A DNA stretch of 64,000 nt from Aliidiomarina sanyensis (GTDB lineage Bacteria > Pseudomonadota > Gammaproteobacteria > Enterobacterales > Alteromonadaceae). Below, piece after piece: positions 48,834 through 56,755 of the stretch. How positions within the stretch are numbered: the first letter of the stretch is position 1; each line of letters opens with the position of its first letter. A program made the translations under genes and the position numbers. Location of the stretch: contig NZ_PIPM01000004.1 in the NCBI RefSeq assembly GCF_003987175.1, forward strand, positions 1 to 64,000, given 5' to 3'. Under the pieces are notes generated by a model. It saw nothing but the letters and a program-made list of their open reading frames with translations. It ran no database searches and was not told the origin of the DNA.

Positions 48834-49454
48834 TCAATCGTCTTCGTAACCCCAGGGTGCGGGTGGCGCAGCGATCGGTTGGCTTAAATCAAAATCCAAC
48901 CGCCACGTCCAATCACCATCCGCCATGGTACCGTAGGTGTAACGCTCTCCCGGTACGATTTCAATTCGCCAGCCAAGCACCTCACCTTGCTCTCCTTGAC
49001 GCGCCGTGTAGATAAACATTTGCCGGTCTGGGCTGCCGGCATCAACCGTAAACCCACCGTATCCACTATCTTCCTCAGGCTCACCGCTTGGTTCACGATG
49101 ATCATGGTAAAGCTCTAGACGATCCGGATGCAGGGTATAGATCCACGTCCGTGACCGATCCCAATCGCCTTCTTGTGGCTTCTCAATATGAAATGGCGCC
49201 CAAATTCGGTTCTCAGAGCACGCACGGAAGTGCACAATCAACGCCTCATCGCCTTCCAGCAGATCCCGCCCTGGACGCTCAACAATACGTTCGCCCGCAT
49301 AAGCTTGGCCACACAAAGTAGCTAATTGATTAAAGAATTGAACATGCGGGGGGTACTGTTCGACCACAACCTCCGAAGCCGGATCCGATGGGTTTCCGCA
49401 GGCGGTTAACACCCCGACGGTTGCGCCAACCAACGCAATTGTTTTCCATTTCAT
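48834..49454 (-). CDS. Lipoprotein of unknown function
   Basis: I do not recognise the family. The 206-residue product has a lipoprotein signal with lipobox LTAC (Cys19). Position +2 is Gly, so outer-membrane sorting is expected. The rest is polar and rich in Trp, Tyr and acidic residues (SRTWIYTLHPDRLELYHDH, GDWTWRLDFDL), and contains two more cysteines (TLCGQAY, FRACSEN), which might form a disulfide. No enzyme motif is visible. It stands alone between the divergent pheA and the nucleoside genes. Confidence 0.65.
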   Translation of the reverse strand: MKWKTIALVGATVGVLTACGNPSDPASEVVVEQYPPHVQFFNQLATLCGQAYAGERIVERPGRDLLEGDEALIVHFRACSENRIWAPFHIEKPQEGDWDRSRTWIYTLHPDRLELYHDHREPSGEPEEDSGYGGFTVDAGSPDRQMFIYTARQGEQGEVLGWRIEIVPGERYTYGTMADGDWTWRLDFDLSQPIAAPPAPWGYEDD

Positions 49455-49632
49455 AGCATGCCTCTTTTTTTTAATTATTGATTCTTATCGTGCTCACACC
49501 CTAGGTTCACTATAACGGATCATATAGGAATAGAAAATTGTCAAAAAATAAGCGATAGTGTGCGGTCTGCTCAGTTTGCCATCAGCACCTAGCATTTTTT
49601 TGTTCCCAGATTTGATGTACAAGGTTTGATCC

Positions 49633-50796
49633 ATGGAATTACTCGAACTCAGAAAACGCATTGAAGCGATTGATGCGCGTATTTTGCAATGTCTCGCGGA
49701 ACGCCGTGATATTGCCCTTGCGGTCGCGCAAGCAAAAGCCAACCAAACCAGTGGCGTGCGCGATACCGAACGTGAGGCCGCGTTACTTTTGCAGCTCATG
49801 GATCAAGGCGCAGAAATGGGGCTCGATGCAGGTTATTTGACTCGCTTATATCATATCATCATTGAAGATTCGGTATTGATGCAACAAGCCTGGATGCAGG
49901 ACAGTGACAACACGGGTACGTTGACCATCGCGCATTTGGGCACCGCGGGAAGCTATTCACATCTTGCCGCGCAAGGCTACGCAAGTCGTCGTAAATGCCA
50001 GTTACAAGGGCTCTCATGCGAGACCTTCCAGGATGTATTAAAGGCAGTTGAAGATGGTCGTTCTGTGCTTGGGATTTTACCTATTGAGAACTCAACTTCA
50101 GGTTCGATCAATGAAGTCTATGACCTATTACGACACACCCATCTACATATTGTGGCGGAGACTTATCTCTCTGTAGAACATCAGATACTGGTGCGGGAAG
50201 GCCAAGAGACCGTACCGGTCAAAACTATTTATGGCCACCCTCAAGCCATCGCCCAATGTGCCCGCTATCTAAGTCACCTGGACGGCGTCAATGTGGTGGC
50301 GTGCCCCTCATCTGCACATGCGATGGAAAAGGTCGCAAACAGCGATGAGCCGGGCGTCGCAGCATTAGGGTCACAAAGCGGCGGAGCCCTTTTCCGGTTG
50401 ATTGCCATAGCCAATAACCTTGCGGATCAACCGGAAAATCAAACCCGCTTTATTTTAGTGCAGCGTCACAGTGCACATGTTCCGCAACAACTGCCTGCAC
50501 GCACGAGTTTGATTATGGCCACACATAATCAACCCGGTGCGTTGGCTGATGCGTTGATTATTTTACGACAGCACGATCTCAACCTCATCAAGCTTGAGTC
50601 GCGCCCCATGCCAGGGAATCCTTGGGAAGAACTGTTCTATATCGACATTCTGGTCCACGAGCAAAGCCCGCAATGGCAAGCGGCACTGAAAGAACTAAAA
50701 ACCATGACACGCTTTATCAAAGTCCTTGGCTGTTATGCAGACGAACGTGTCAAAGCAACCCATGTGATTCATCCGGAGCGTGCTCCCGGAAATTAA
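49633..50796 (+). CDS. pheA: Chorismate mutase / prephenate dehydratase (P-protein)
   Basis: PheA converts chorismate to prephenate and then phenylpyruvate, the committed step to phenylalanine. It has the N-terminal AroQ mutase domain (about 1-85, LLELRKRIEAIDARIL), the dehydratase domain with GTAGSYSHLAA and the conserved ENSTSGSINEVYDLL, then NQTRFILVQ, and a C-terminal ACT domain with ESRPMPGNPWEELFYID, where phenylalanine binds to inhibit it. At 387 residues it is the E. coli-type fusion. No pheL leader peptide or attenuator was recognised in the 178 bases upstream. Confidence 0.96.
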   Translation: MELLELRKRIEAIDARILQCLAERRDIALAVAQAKANQTSGVRDTEREAALLLQLMDQGAEMGLDAGYLTRLYHIIIEDSVLMQQAWMQDSDNTGTLTIAHLGTAGSYSHLAAQGYASRRKCQLQGLSCETFQDVLKAVEDGRSVLGILPIENSTSGSINEVYDLLRHTHLHIVAETYLSVEHQILVREGQETVPVKTIYGHPQAIAQCARYLSHLDGVNVVACPSSAHAMEKVANSDEPGVAALGSQSGGALFRLIAIANNLADQPENQTRFILVQRHSAHVPQQLPARTSLIMATHNQPGALADALIILRQHDLNLIKLESRPMPGNPWEELFYIDILVHEQSPQWQAALKELKTMTRFIKVLGCYADERVKATHVIHPERAPGN

Positions 50797-50816
50797 TATA
50801 AGAGGCGAACAAGTCC

Positions 50817-52607
50817 ATGCATTGGAATAGTCGAATTCTGGCCGGCTGGCCTATTTTGCTTGTCAGTCTTTTGCTGAGCGGCTGCTCCGCGGAGCAGCCT
50901 AACCGTTCCGCAGAGTTAGCGGCCGCGTGTGGCAATGCGGCCACCTCGCTTGCTGAAGTCGGCAGTTATGTAGGTCAAGAAGTCGACCTTGAAGCCGTCA
51001 TTTCAGGTAATTTTATGGGTGCTGAGCGTCTCTCCGGCGCATTTGCGCAGGATTCGAGTGGTGCTGTTTTTTTGCGCCAGAATCGAGTTTTCCAGGACGC
51101 TGAAGTAGGACAAAGGGTGCGCGTACGGGGGGAAGTTGCAGAGTACAGAGGACACTATAAAGTCACTGATATTCGCGCCGTGGCGATTTGTGGTTTCCAG
51201 CCAGAAATTCAAACCCGCTCGATCGCATTTCCGCTCACGGCCGATACATCGTTCCAAGATATCCTCTTTCAACGCGTCCAAATTGAGGAACCACTGACCG
51301 TAATCGGCAATTATCAACTGGCCCGTTTCGGTACCTTAGATGTGGCCTCAGAGCGATTATGGATTCCCACACAAGTGGTCGCGCCCGGTGCTGAGGCGGC
51401 GGCTTTAGCCGCACAAAACGAGGCACGTCGCTTTGTACTCGACGATGGCTCCGATGTTGAATACCCTCGTCATGTGCGTTATCCGTACCCAGGACTTCAT
51501 ATCGATAACCCAGTTCGGGCAGGCGACACGGTGCAAAACCTTGAAGGATTCTTCATGGTTCAGGGGCAAAACTATCACTTTCATCCGGTTCGTGAACCCG
51601 AGTTTCAGGTCACAAATCGGCGTCCGGCTCCCCCACGTATGAGTGGTGGGGATGTAAGTATCGTGGCATTTAACGTCCTGAACTACTTTAATGGAGACGG
51701 CCAAGGAGGCGGTTTCCCCACGCCACGGGGTGCAGCCACGCCAGAAGAATTTGAACGTCAGCGAATCCGTACAATCAACACGATCATAGCGCTCGATGCC
51801 GACATTTATGCTCTGATGGAAATGGAGAACGATGGATTCGATGAGCGCAGTGCCCTTGCGGACTTAACCCGCGGGCTCAATAGCCTCACCACGGAAGGCA
51901 GCTATGACTTTATCCGCGCCGATGCGACACAAATTGGGACCGATGCGATCACCCAAGCAATTATTTATCGAAGCGATCGGGTGACGCCTCTCGGTGACCC
52001 CGCTTGGACAACACGGGGAGCTTTTTCATGGGGAAGTCGTCCGCCCCTCGCGCAAAACTTCCGCATCAACTCCTCGGGTAAATCGATCGCCGTGGTTGCC
52101 AATCACTTCAAATCAAAAGGCGGTTGTCCCCGCGAACGAGACGATCCCAACGCCAATCAAGGGGATGGACAAGCCTGTTGGAACCTCTTACGCACCGGCG
52201 CCGCGATTGAACTGATGAATTGGTTGGCAAGCAACCCACTGAATATTCGTCATCAGAACTACGTGCTGCTGGGAGACTTTAATGCGTACGCACAAGAAGA
52301 TCCGCTGCGTGTTTTGGCCGAAGGGGGCTTCCCCAATTTGGCGACCACCTTGGCCCCAGACGGCTATTCATACGTATTCCGCGGAGAGAAAGGGAGTCTT
52401 GATCACGCGCTCGTCCACCACAGTGTATTGAACGCAGTGACTGGCTTTACGCATTGGCATGTAAACGCAGACGAGCCCATTGCGTTTGAGTATCCGATCG
52501 GCCAGAAAACTCCACAACAGCAACGGGATTGGTATTCTCCCGCACCTTATCGGGCCTCCGATCACGATCCAATTATCTTGATGATCGATTCGCGGGGTTT
52601 GAACTAA
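50817..52607 (+). CDS. ExeM/NucH-family extracellular endonuclease, lipoprotein
   Basis: Secreted DNases of this family degrade extracellular DNA for phosphate and nucleotides. The 596-residue protein has a lipoprotein signal with lipobox LSGC (Cys23), an OB-fold-like N-terminal region (about 45-130, VGQEVDLEAVISGNF), an ExeM-type linker domain and a C-terminal endonuclease/exonuclease/phosphatase domain (about 275-596). Catalytic motifs of that domain are ALMEMEND (Glu), VANHFKSKGG, LLGDFNAY and SDHDPI. It follows pheA by 20 bases. With the nucleoside importer and uridine kinase nearby, it could supply nucleosides from external DNA, but that link is inferred. Confidence 0.9.
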   Translation: MHWNSRILAGWPILLVSLLLSGCSAEQPNRSAELAAACGNAATSLAEVGSYVGQEVDLEAVISGNFMGAERLSGAFAQDSSGAVFLRQNRVFQDAEVGQRVRVRGEVAEYRGHYKVTDIRAVAICGFQPEIQTRSIAFPLTADTSFQDILFQRVQIEEPLTVIGNYQLARFGTLDVASERLWIPTQVVAPGAEAAALAAQNEARRFVLDDGSDVEYPRHVRYPYPGLHIDNPVRAGDTVQNLEGFFMVQGQNYHFHPVREPEFQVTNRRPAPPRMSGGDVSIVAFNVLNYFNGDGQGGGFPTPRGAATPEEFERQRIRTINTIIALDADIYALMEMENDGFDERSALADLTRGLNSLTTEGSYDFIRADATQIGTDAITQAIIYRSDRVTPLGDPAWTTRGAFSWGSRPPLAQNFRINSSGKSIAVVANHFKSKGGCPRERDDPNANQGDGQACWNLLRTGAAIELMNWLASNPLNIRHQNYVLLGDFNAYAQEDPLRVLAEGGFPNLATTLAPDGYSYVFRGEKGSLDHALVHHSVLNAVTGFTHWHVNADEPIAFEYPIGQKTPQQQRDWYSPAPYRASDHDPIILMIDSRGLN

Positions 52608-52619
52608 ACACCGGCGCAC

Positions 52620-52646
52620 AAAAAAAGCCCGGCATTATCGCCGGGC
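52620..52646 (-). terminator. Terminator after trhO
   Basis: GCCCGGC (52627-52633) pairs with GCCGGGC (52640-52646) around a 6-nt loop, and A7 (52620-52626) gives a U7 tract on the minus strand. It lies 26 bases past the trhO stop and may also slow plus-strand transcripts from the nuclease gene. Confidence 0.85.
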
Positions 52647-52672
52647 TTGCTGTCTTTCTGTCAGTCCGACCG

Positions 52673-53593
52673 TTAACCTTCAATCCGACCGTCGCGGATA
52701 TGCTTTTCGCCCCGCTGTTTTGCAAGTTGAATTTGCTTTTCTCGCTCAGCAAAACGCTGTTTTTGGTCAGGGGTCGTTTTGTCATAACAATGAGGGCAAC
52801 TCACCCCCTTTTCATAATGCACTGACGCTTTTTCTTCGTCCGTAATGGGCATCCGGCACGCGTAGCACTGATCATAAGAACCTTGCTCAAGGCCGTGCTT
52901 CACAGTGACCCGTTGATCAAACACAAAACACTCACCTTCCCAGGTACTCTCTTCCGCTGGGACCTCTTCCAGATACTTCAGAATACCACCTTGCAGGTGA
53001 TATACCTCATCAAAGCCGAGCTCCTTGAGATACGCGGTGGATTTTTCGCAGCGGATTCCACCGGTACAGAACATCGCGACTTTCTTGTGTTTAGTTTTAT
53101 CTAAATGCTGTTGTACATATTCGGGGAAATCGCGAAAGCTTTCCGTCTTCGGATTCACGGCACCCGCAAAGGTACCGACCGCGTATTCGTAGTCGTTGCG
53201 CGTATCAATCACTAACACATCGGGATTGGTAATGAGTGCATTCCAATCTTTTGGCTTTACGTAGGTCCCCACCACATTTTTGGGGTCGACCCAATCGATG
53301 CCCATGGTGACGATCTCTTTTTTCAACTTCACTTTGGTGCGATAAAACGCTTGAGATTCACTCAGTGATTCTTTGTGTTCGAGATCAGACAAACGCGGAT
53401 CGTTACGCAGCCAACCGAGGACGGCGTCAATGCCATCCCGAGTTCCGCAAATAGTTCCATTGATCCCTTCTCGCGCGAGTAGGAGTGTTCCTTTCACTTG
53501 GTGGGCCGCCATCACGTCATAGAGTGGCTGGCGAATTGCTTCAAAGTCGTTAAGCTCCACGAACTTGTAGAGCGCGGCACAAATATACTGCAT
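52673..53593 (-). CDS. trhO: tRNA uridine(34) 5-hydroxylase, oxygen-dependent
   Basis: TrhO (formerly YceA) adds the 5-hydroxyl to wobble uridine of certain tRNAs, with O2. It has a central rhodanese domain with the cysteine in [14 protein letters not shown] and zinc-like cysteines at the C-terminus ([21 protein letters not shown]). I start at ATG 53593, where AGAAGGG lies eight bases upstream and the protein opens with the family's [11 protein letters not shown]; an upstream ATG at 53716 in frame would add 41 non-conserved residues. Length 306 is normal. It is separated from the MFS gene by 82 bases, so it may still be on the thiamine transcript. Confidence 0.93.
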   Translation of the reverse strand: MQYICAALYKFVELNDFEAIRQPLYDVMAAHQVKGTLLLAREGINGTICGTRDGIDAVLGWLRNDPRLSDLEHKESLSESQAFYRTKVKLKKEIVTMGIDWVDPKNVVGTYVKPKDWNALITNPDVLVIDTRNDYEYAVGTFAGAVNPKTESFRDFPEYVQQHLDKTKHKKVAMFCTGGIRCEKSTAYLKELGFDEVYHLQGGILKYLEEVPAEESTWEGECFVFDQRVTVKHGLEQGSYDQCYACRMPITDEEKASVHYEKGVSCPHCYDKTTPDQKQRFAEREKQIQLAKQRGEKHIRDGRIEG

Positions 53594-53675
53594 GGTTAAA
53601 ACCCTTCTCTTAGCTGGCTGAATCGTAAGTCCAGTGCCAGAACGGGCGCGATTATACCCAATGAAGGGCGGTTCG

Positions 53676-55010
53676 TCACTCCACCGCACGCAACCGCAGA
53701 GCGAGAGTCCCTGCAACCACTCCCACGACGGTGAGGAGTGTCAGCACAGCATGGGTGCCAAGCCATTGATCGAGAATTCCGAGTAACATACCGAGAAGGA
53801 GCAATGCACCAATCACTGTATTGCTGACCGCTGTGAGTTGTGCGCGATTTTCTTGAGTTGCCATATCAACCAAGTAGGTTTTTCGTCCAATCCGCGCCCC
53901 TTGATGCGCCACTGCGGCCAAGAAAATCAGCGCCCCCCCGACCCCAATCAATCCAAGCAATGCATCCTCGATCATCGCGATGATTAGCGTAATGGCCATG
54001 ACTCCAGACGCCATAAACGCGGCTGCGGCCATCACGTGATGGCTCGCCGTATCAGACCAACGCCCCCAAAACCGCCCGGCCAACATGCCCGCGGCGCCAC
54101 TCGCCAGCATCAAGCTCCCCAGTCCGGTGAAGGCCCCATCGCTCTGCTGTTGAATCAAGACCACGATATAGGGAATCGAGAACGCCGAGGAAACCAACAA
54201 GGCCCGCACACCGACAAAAAAGCCAAAATCCCGATCCGTCCACAACAATCGCATCGACTTCACAGCTTCCGTAATAGCATTACCTCCTCCGGAAGTGGCG
54301 CCCGGAACTTCTGGAACAGCAGCAAAGGTCCAAGCCGCCGCAAGCCAAAGTAAGGCTGCGCCGCCGAGAAGGAATACGAACATTCCCGTTGTTCCATCGA
54401 CTTGCGGTGCGAAAATAATCAGAAGCGCCGTTGCTAGCGTCATAAATCCTGCAGAAGTGGCTGCCAGGCCGGTCAGCCGCCCGCGGCGAGACTTGGAGAT
54501 GGTTTTTCCTGTGACGTCTTTCAACGCCACGGAACAAATACCCCGCGAAAGACTAAATACAATCAGCCACACGATGACCCACCACCCAAATGTGAGTGGC
54601 GTGAACCATCCCTCGTCGTGGATAAAGAACAATCCACTCACCATCGCCAATAAGGCGAGAGCTTGGCCTATTGAGCCCCAAACCCAAAACCACTTCCGAA
54701 CAGGTCGCTCGCGCATGCGTTGTGCGATAAAAAGCTGCGGCAAGAGTGAGAGCGACTCGCGCAAAGGAACCAGAAGACTAATAAAAAAGGCTGGTGCCCC
54801 GGTTGCTGAGAGCATCCACGGCAATACCAGTCGAGCGCTGACGAGGGAGTCACCTAACTTGGTGAGCGTCAGTGCCCATAAATGCAGTAAAAAAGCTTTC
54901 GGTTGTTCGTTGCAGGCTTCATCGGGAATATCCTTACAAACCCGCGCGTCTTCATCTTCAGCGAGATACTGATAGAGTTTCTCGGGAAGTTCTTGCGTGT
55001 GCTTGGGCAT
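53676..55010 (-). CDS. MFS transporter at the end of the thiamine operon
   Basis: A major facilitator superfamily permease, 444 residues, with about 12 predicted transmembrane helices after a 40-residue polar N-terminal extension (cysteines at [11 protein letters not shown]). Family-typical segments include the helix 1 region [15 protein letters not shown] and a loop [14 protein letters not shown] like the MFS inter-helix motif. The start overlaps the end of the phosphotransferase gene by 53 bases, with the strong site GGAGGGAGAGG directly upstream, so translation is probably coupled. The position suggests a link with thiamine or its precursors (import or export). The substrate is not known. 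Confidence 0.8.
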   Translation of the reverse strand: MPKHTQELPEKLYQYLAEDEDARVCKDIPDEACNEQPKAFLLHLWALTLTKLGDSLVSARLVLPWMLSATGAPAFFISLLVPLRESLSLLPQLFIAQRMRERPVRKWFWVWGSIGQALALLAMVSGLFFIHDEGWFTPLTFGWWVIVWLIVFSLSRGICSVALKDVTGKTISKSRRGRLTGLAATSAGFMTLATALLIIFAPQVDGTTGMFVFLLGGAALLWLAAAWTFAAVPEVPGATSGGGNAITEAVKSMRLLWTDRDFGFFVGVRALLVSSAFSIPYIVVLIQQQSDGAFTGLGSLMLASGAAGMLAGRFWGRWSDTASHHVMAAAAFMASGVMAITLIIAMIEDALLGLIGVGGALIFLAAVAHQGARIGRKTYLVDMATQENRAQLTAVSNTVIGALLLLGMLLGILDQWLGTHAVLTLLTVVGVVAGTLALRLRAVE

Positions 55011-55821
55011 CCTCTCCCTCCTCCGCTTGTTTCAACGCTTCATGTTCAGCGATTGCCTCTTGCAGATGAAACCAAATACGGTTCACGAGGGCAACCAGTC
55101 GCAACCAATCCCGCACGCTTTCACGGTCAATAGAGCGACCGCTATGCTCTTGATAACTAGCCAGCAATTCACTGATTTCGTCATCATACAAATCATTGAC
55201 GACAATGGTCGACGCCAAGTCAAAACCAGGATGTCCATAGCCTGCATATTCCCAATCAATCACTCGGGGCTCGTTTCCCAGAAAAACATGCTCGGCATTT
55301 AGATCATGATGGCAAAACACGTGCGGTTCTTCGTCCCAGCGACGAAAGAGATCTGCGTAGCTATCGCAATCACTTTGCGCCTCGCGACCGCGACGTGGAT
55401 GGAGCTTGGTTAGCGCATCACAATAGTGTTGTACACGGGCACGCAAAGACCAGCGCGGCCCTGAAGGCTCAGCTTGATGTATGGTAGCCAGTGTTTGGCC
55501 CAGAAGTTGGGCACGTCGATGGGGATCAAATTCATCGGCAATGGTCGCTGCATTCATCCACTCAAAGACACAGATACCATCCGCTACACTTGACCAAACA
55601 ACCTGAGGCGCGAGACTGAGCGTTGCCAACTCACGATCCAAGCGGACAGTTTCTCCCGGCGCACGACCGAACATTTCATCGTGGCCGTACCGCTTTACAA
55701 AGTAGGTCTGGGCACCGTTATCAATGCACCATGTTGCGTTCGCAAGATCACGCCCCACAGACGTTGTTTTCCACGTGCCATGCTCGGGTAAATGAGCTAA
55801 GCATCCAGTGGGGAATTGCAT
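54958..55821 (-). CDS. Thiamine kinase-like phosphotransferase
   Basis: It has the aminoglycoside phosphotransferase / choline-thiamine kinase fold. Lys43 (YFVKRYG) fits the ATP lysine, HHDLNAEH (171-178) is the catalytic loop with Asp173 and VIDWEYAGYGHPGFDLA (about 187-203) carries the metal Asp189. The loop differs from the family's HxDxxxxN: His178 replaces the metal-binding Asn. I start at ATG 55821, eight bases after AAGAGG; a GTG at 55827 is too close to the site. It lies 12 bases after pnuC. In the thiamine operon it is the natural candidate to phosphorylate imported thiamine and trap it. Activity with the changed residue needs testing. Confidence 0.8.
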   Translation of the reverse strand: MQFPTGCLAHLPEHGTWKTTSVGRDLANATWCIDNGAQTYFVKRYGHDEMFGRAPGETVRLDRELATLSLAPQVVWSSVADGICVFEWMNAATIADEFDPHRRAQLLGQTLATIHQAEPSGPRWSLRARVQHYCDALTKLHPRRGREAQSDCDSYADLFRRWDEEPHVFCHHDLNAEHVFLGNEPRVIDWEYAGYGHPGFDLASTIVVNDLYDDEISELLASYQEHSGRSIDRESVRDWLRLVALVNRIWFHLQEAIAEHEALKQAEEGEDAQAHARTSRETLSVSR

Positions 55822-55833
55822 ACACACAACCTC

Positions 55834-56469
55834 TTAACGTGCGGGCGAAACCCTCATCCCTGCAGAATCGACGCGCTTGCGTTGGTTCTGACGGTAATCC
55901 TGCCGCCAACGAATATATCCGACTGTGGACATGATGACATAAATTGCGAAAAGAATCGCGGTTGCTTGGAAACCTTGCAGAGTAAACAACCAGACATACA
56001 AGCTGTTAATGACGATCCAATACAACCAGTTCTCCAATACTTTACGCGCAACGAGGTACGTTGTGAACAAGCTAAATAAAGTAGTGACCGTATCTAATTC
56101 TGGGAAAACGGCATCGGTTCGCAACCGCAAATAAATTGAAATAAAAATGCTGGTCACGAGGAGCAGAAAAACCCACACCACATGGAAGCCTAATGGACGT
56201 GTCGTGATAGGAATGGGTTGATGTTTATTCCCAAATCGCCAGACCCAGAATCCGTAAAAAGCAATCGCAACATAATAGGCTTGCAGCCATGCTTCCATGT
56301 ATAGATTGCCTTGAAAGAACAGCCACGAGAACAGACTGGCGCTGCAAACCGCCGCCGGCCAACACCATAAACTTTGTCGAATGGCCAAAACGATGTAGGC
56401 GATCGCAAATGCGACCGCCGTTAGCTCGAGCCCTGAAGACAACTCAAGGAGGTTGATCAGCCTATCCAT
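55834..56469 (-). CDS. pnuT: PnuC-family thiamine transporter (PnuT type)
   Basis: PnuC-family permeases import vitamins by facilitated diffusion, with trapping by a kinase; PnuT members carry thiamine. The protein has seven to eight hydrophobic segments (first at about 12-32, TAVAFAIAYIVLAIRQSLW). The conserved aromatic motifs are AFYGFWVWRF and LENWLYWIVINSLYVWLF. I start at ATG 56469, with GGAG upstream, giving 211 residues; the codon overlaps the end of the YkoF-like gene by eight bases. Thiamine as the substrate is inferred from the TPP riboswitch and neighbours. Confidence 0.85.
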   Translation of the reverse strand: MDRLINLLELSSGLELTAVAFAIAYIVLAIRQSLWCWPAAVCSASLFSWLFFQGNLYMEAWLQAYYVAIAFYGFWVWRFGNKHQPIPITTRPLGFHVVWVFLLLVTSIFISIYLRLRTDAVFPELDTVTTLFSLFTTYLVARKVLENWLYWIVINSLYVWLFTLQGFQATAILFAIYVIMSTVGYIRWRQDYRQNQRKRVDSAGMRVSPAR

Positions 56470-56746
56470 GCTGCTCCACACCTTTGGCCCGCAGATCCTC
56501 AGGGGTCAGGTCTCGATTAATAAACTTACAGACCAAAACCTGAGGTGGAACCTGTTGATATACGCGCTCTAACTCAATGGTTAATGCCTCCATGACCGAC
56601 CGATAAGCACCAAACACTTGCGTGCTCATGGTATTGGTCTGTACCTGCAATCCCTCGTAAGTGGCCAGACGATCCACAAAGTCTTGGATCACGGTCCGAT
56701 ACTCATCGGCTAGCGGATACAAACTAATTTCTGCAGAAAATTTCAT
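56462..56746 (-). CDS. Single-domain YkoF-like thiamine-binding protein
   Basis: The 94-residue protein looks like one half of the YkoF/MTH1187-type ferredoxin-like domain (thiamine-binding protein superfamily): MKFSAEISLYPLADEY at the N-terminus, then YEGLQVQTNTMSTQVFG with the conserved small-residue turn, and the QVLVCKFINRD strand. B. subtilis YkoF has two such domains and binds thiamine or HMP. No signal is present, so it is cytoplasmic. It lies between the TonB receptor (9 bases away) and pnuT (overlapping by eight). The function is unproven; it could buffer imported thiamine or deliver it. Confidence 0.72.
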   Translation of the reverse strand: MKFSAEISLYPLADEYRTVIQDFVDRLATYEGLQVQTNTMSTQVFGAYRSVMEALTIELERVYQQVPPQVLVCKFINRDLTPEDLRAKGVEQHG

Positions 56747-56755
56747 GACAACTCC

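Noticed and set aside
49455-49632. pheL-type attenuator before pheA
   Set aside because: No Phe-rich leader peptide; a short stretch of T at about 49593-49605 is not preceded by a convincing stem.
53594-53716. 41-residue N-terminal extension of trhO
   Set aside because: The extension overlaps the end of the MFS gene and is not like the family; ATG 53593 has a good ribosome-binding site.
54295-54972. Plus-strand 225-codon frame opposite the MFS gene
   Set aside because: Antisense to a transporter with clear transmembrane helices; no known family or start signal.
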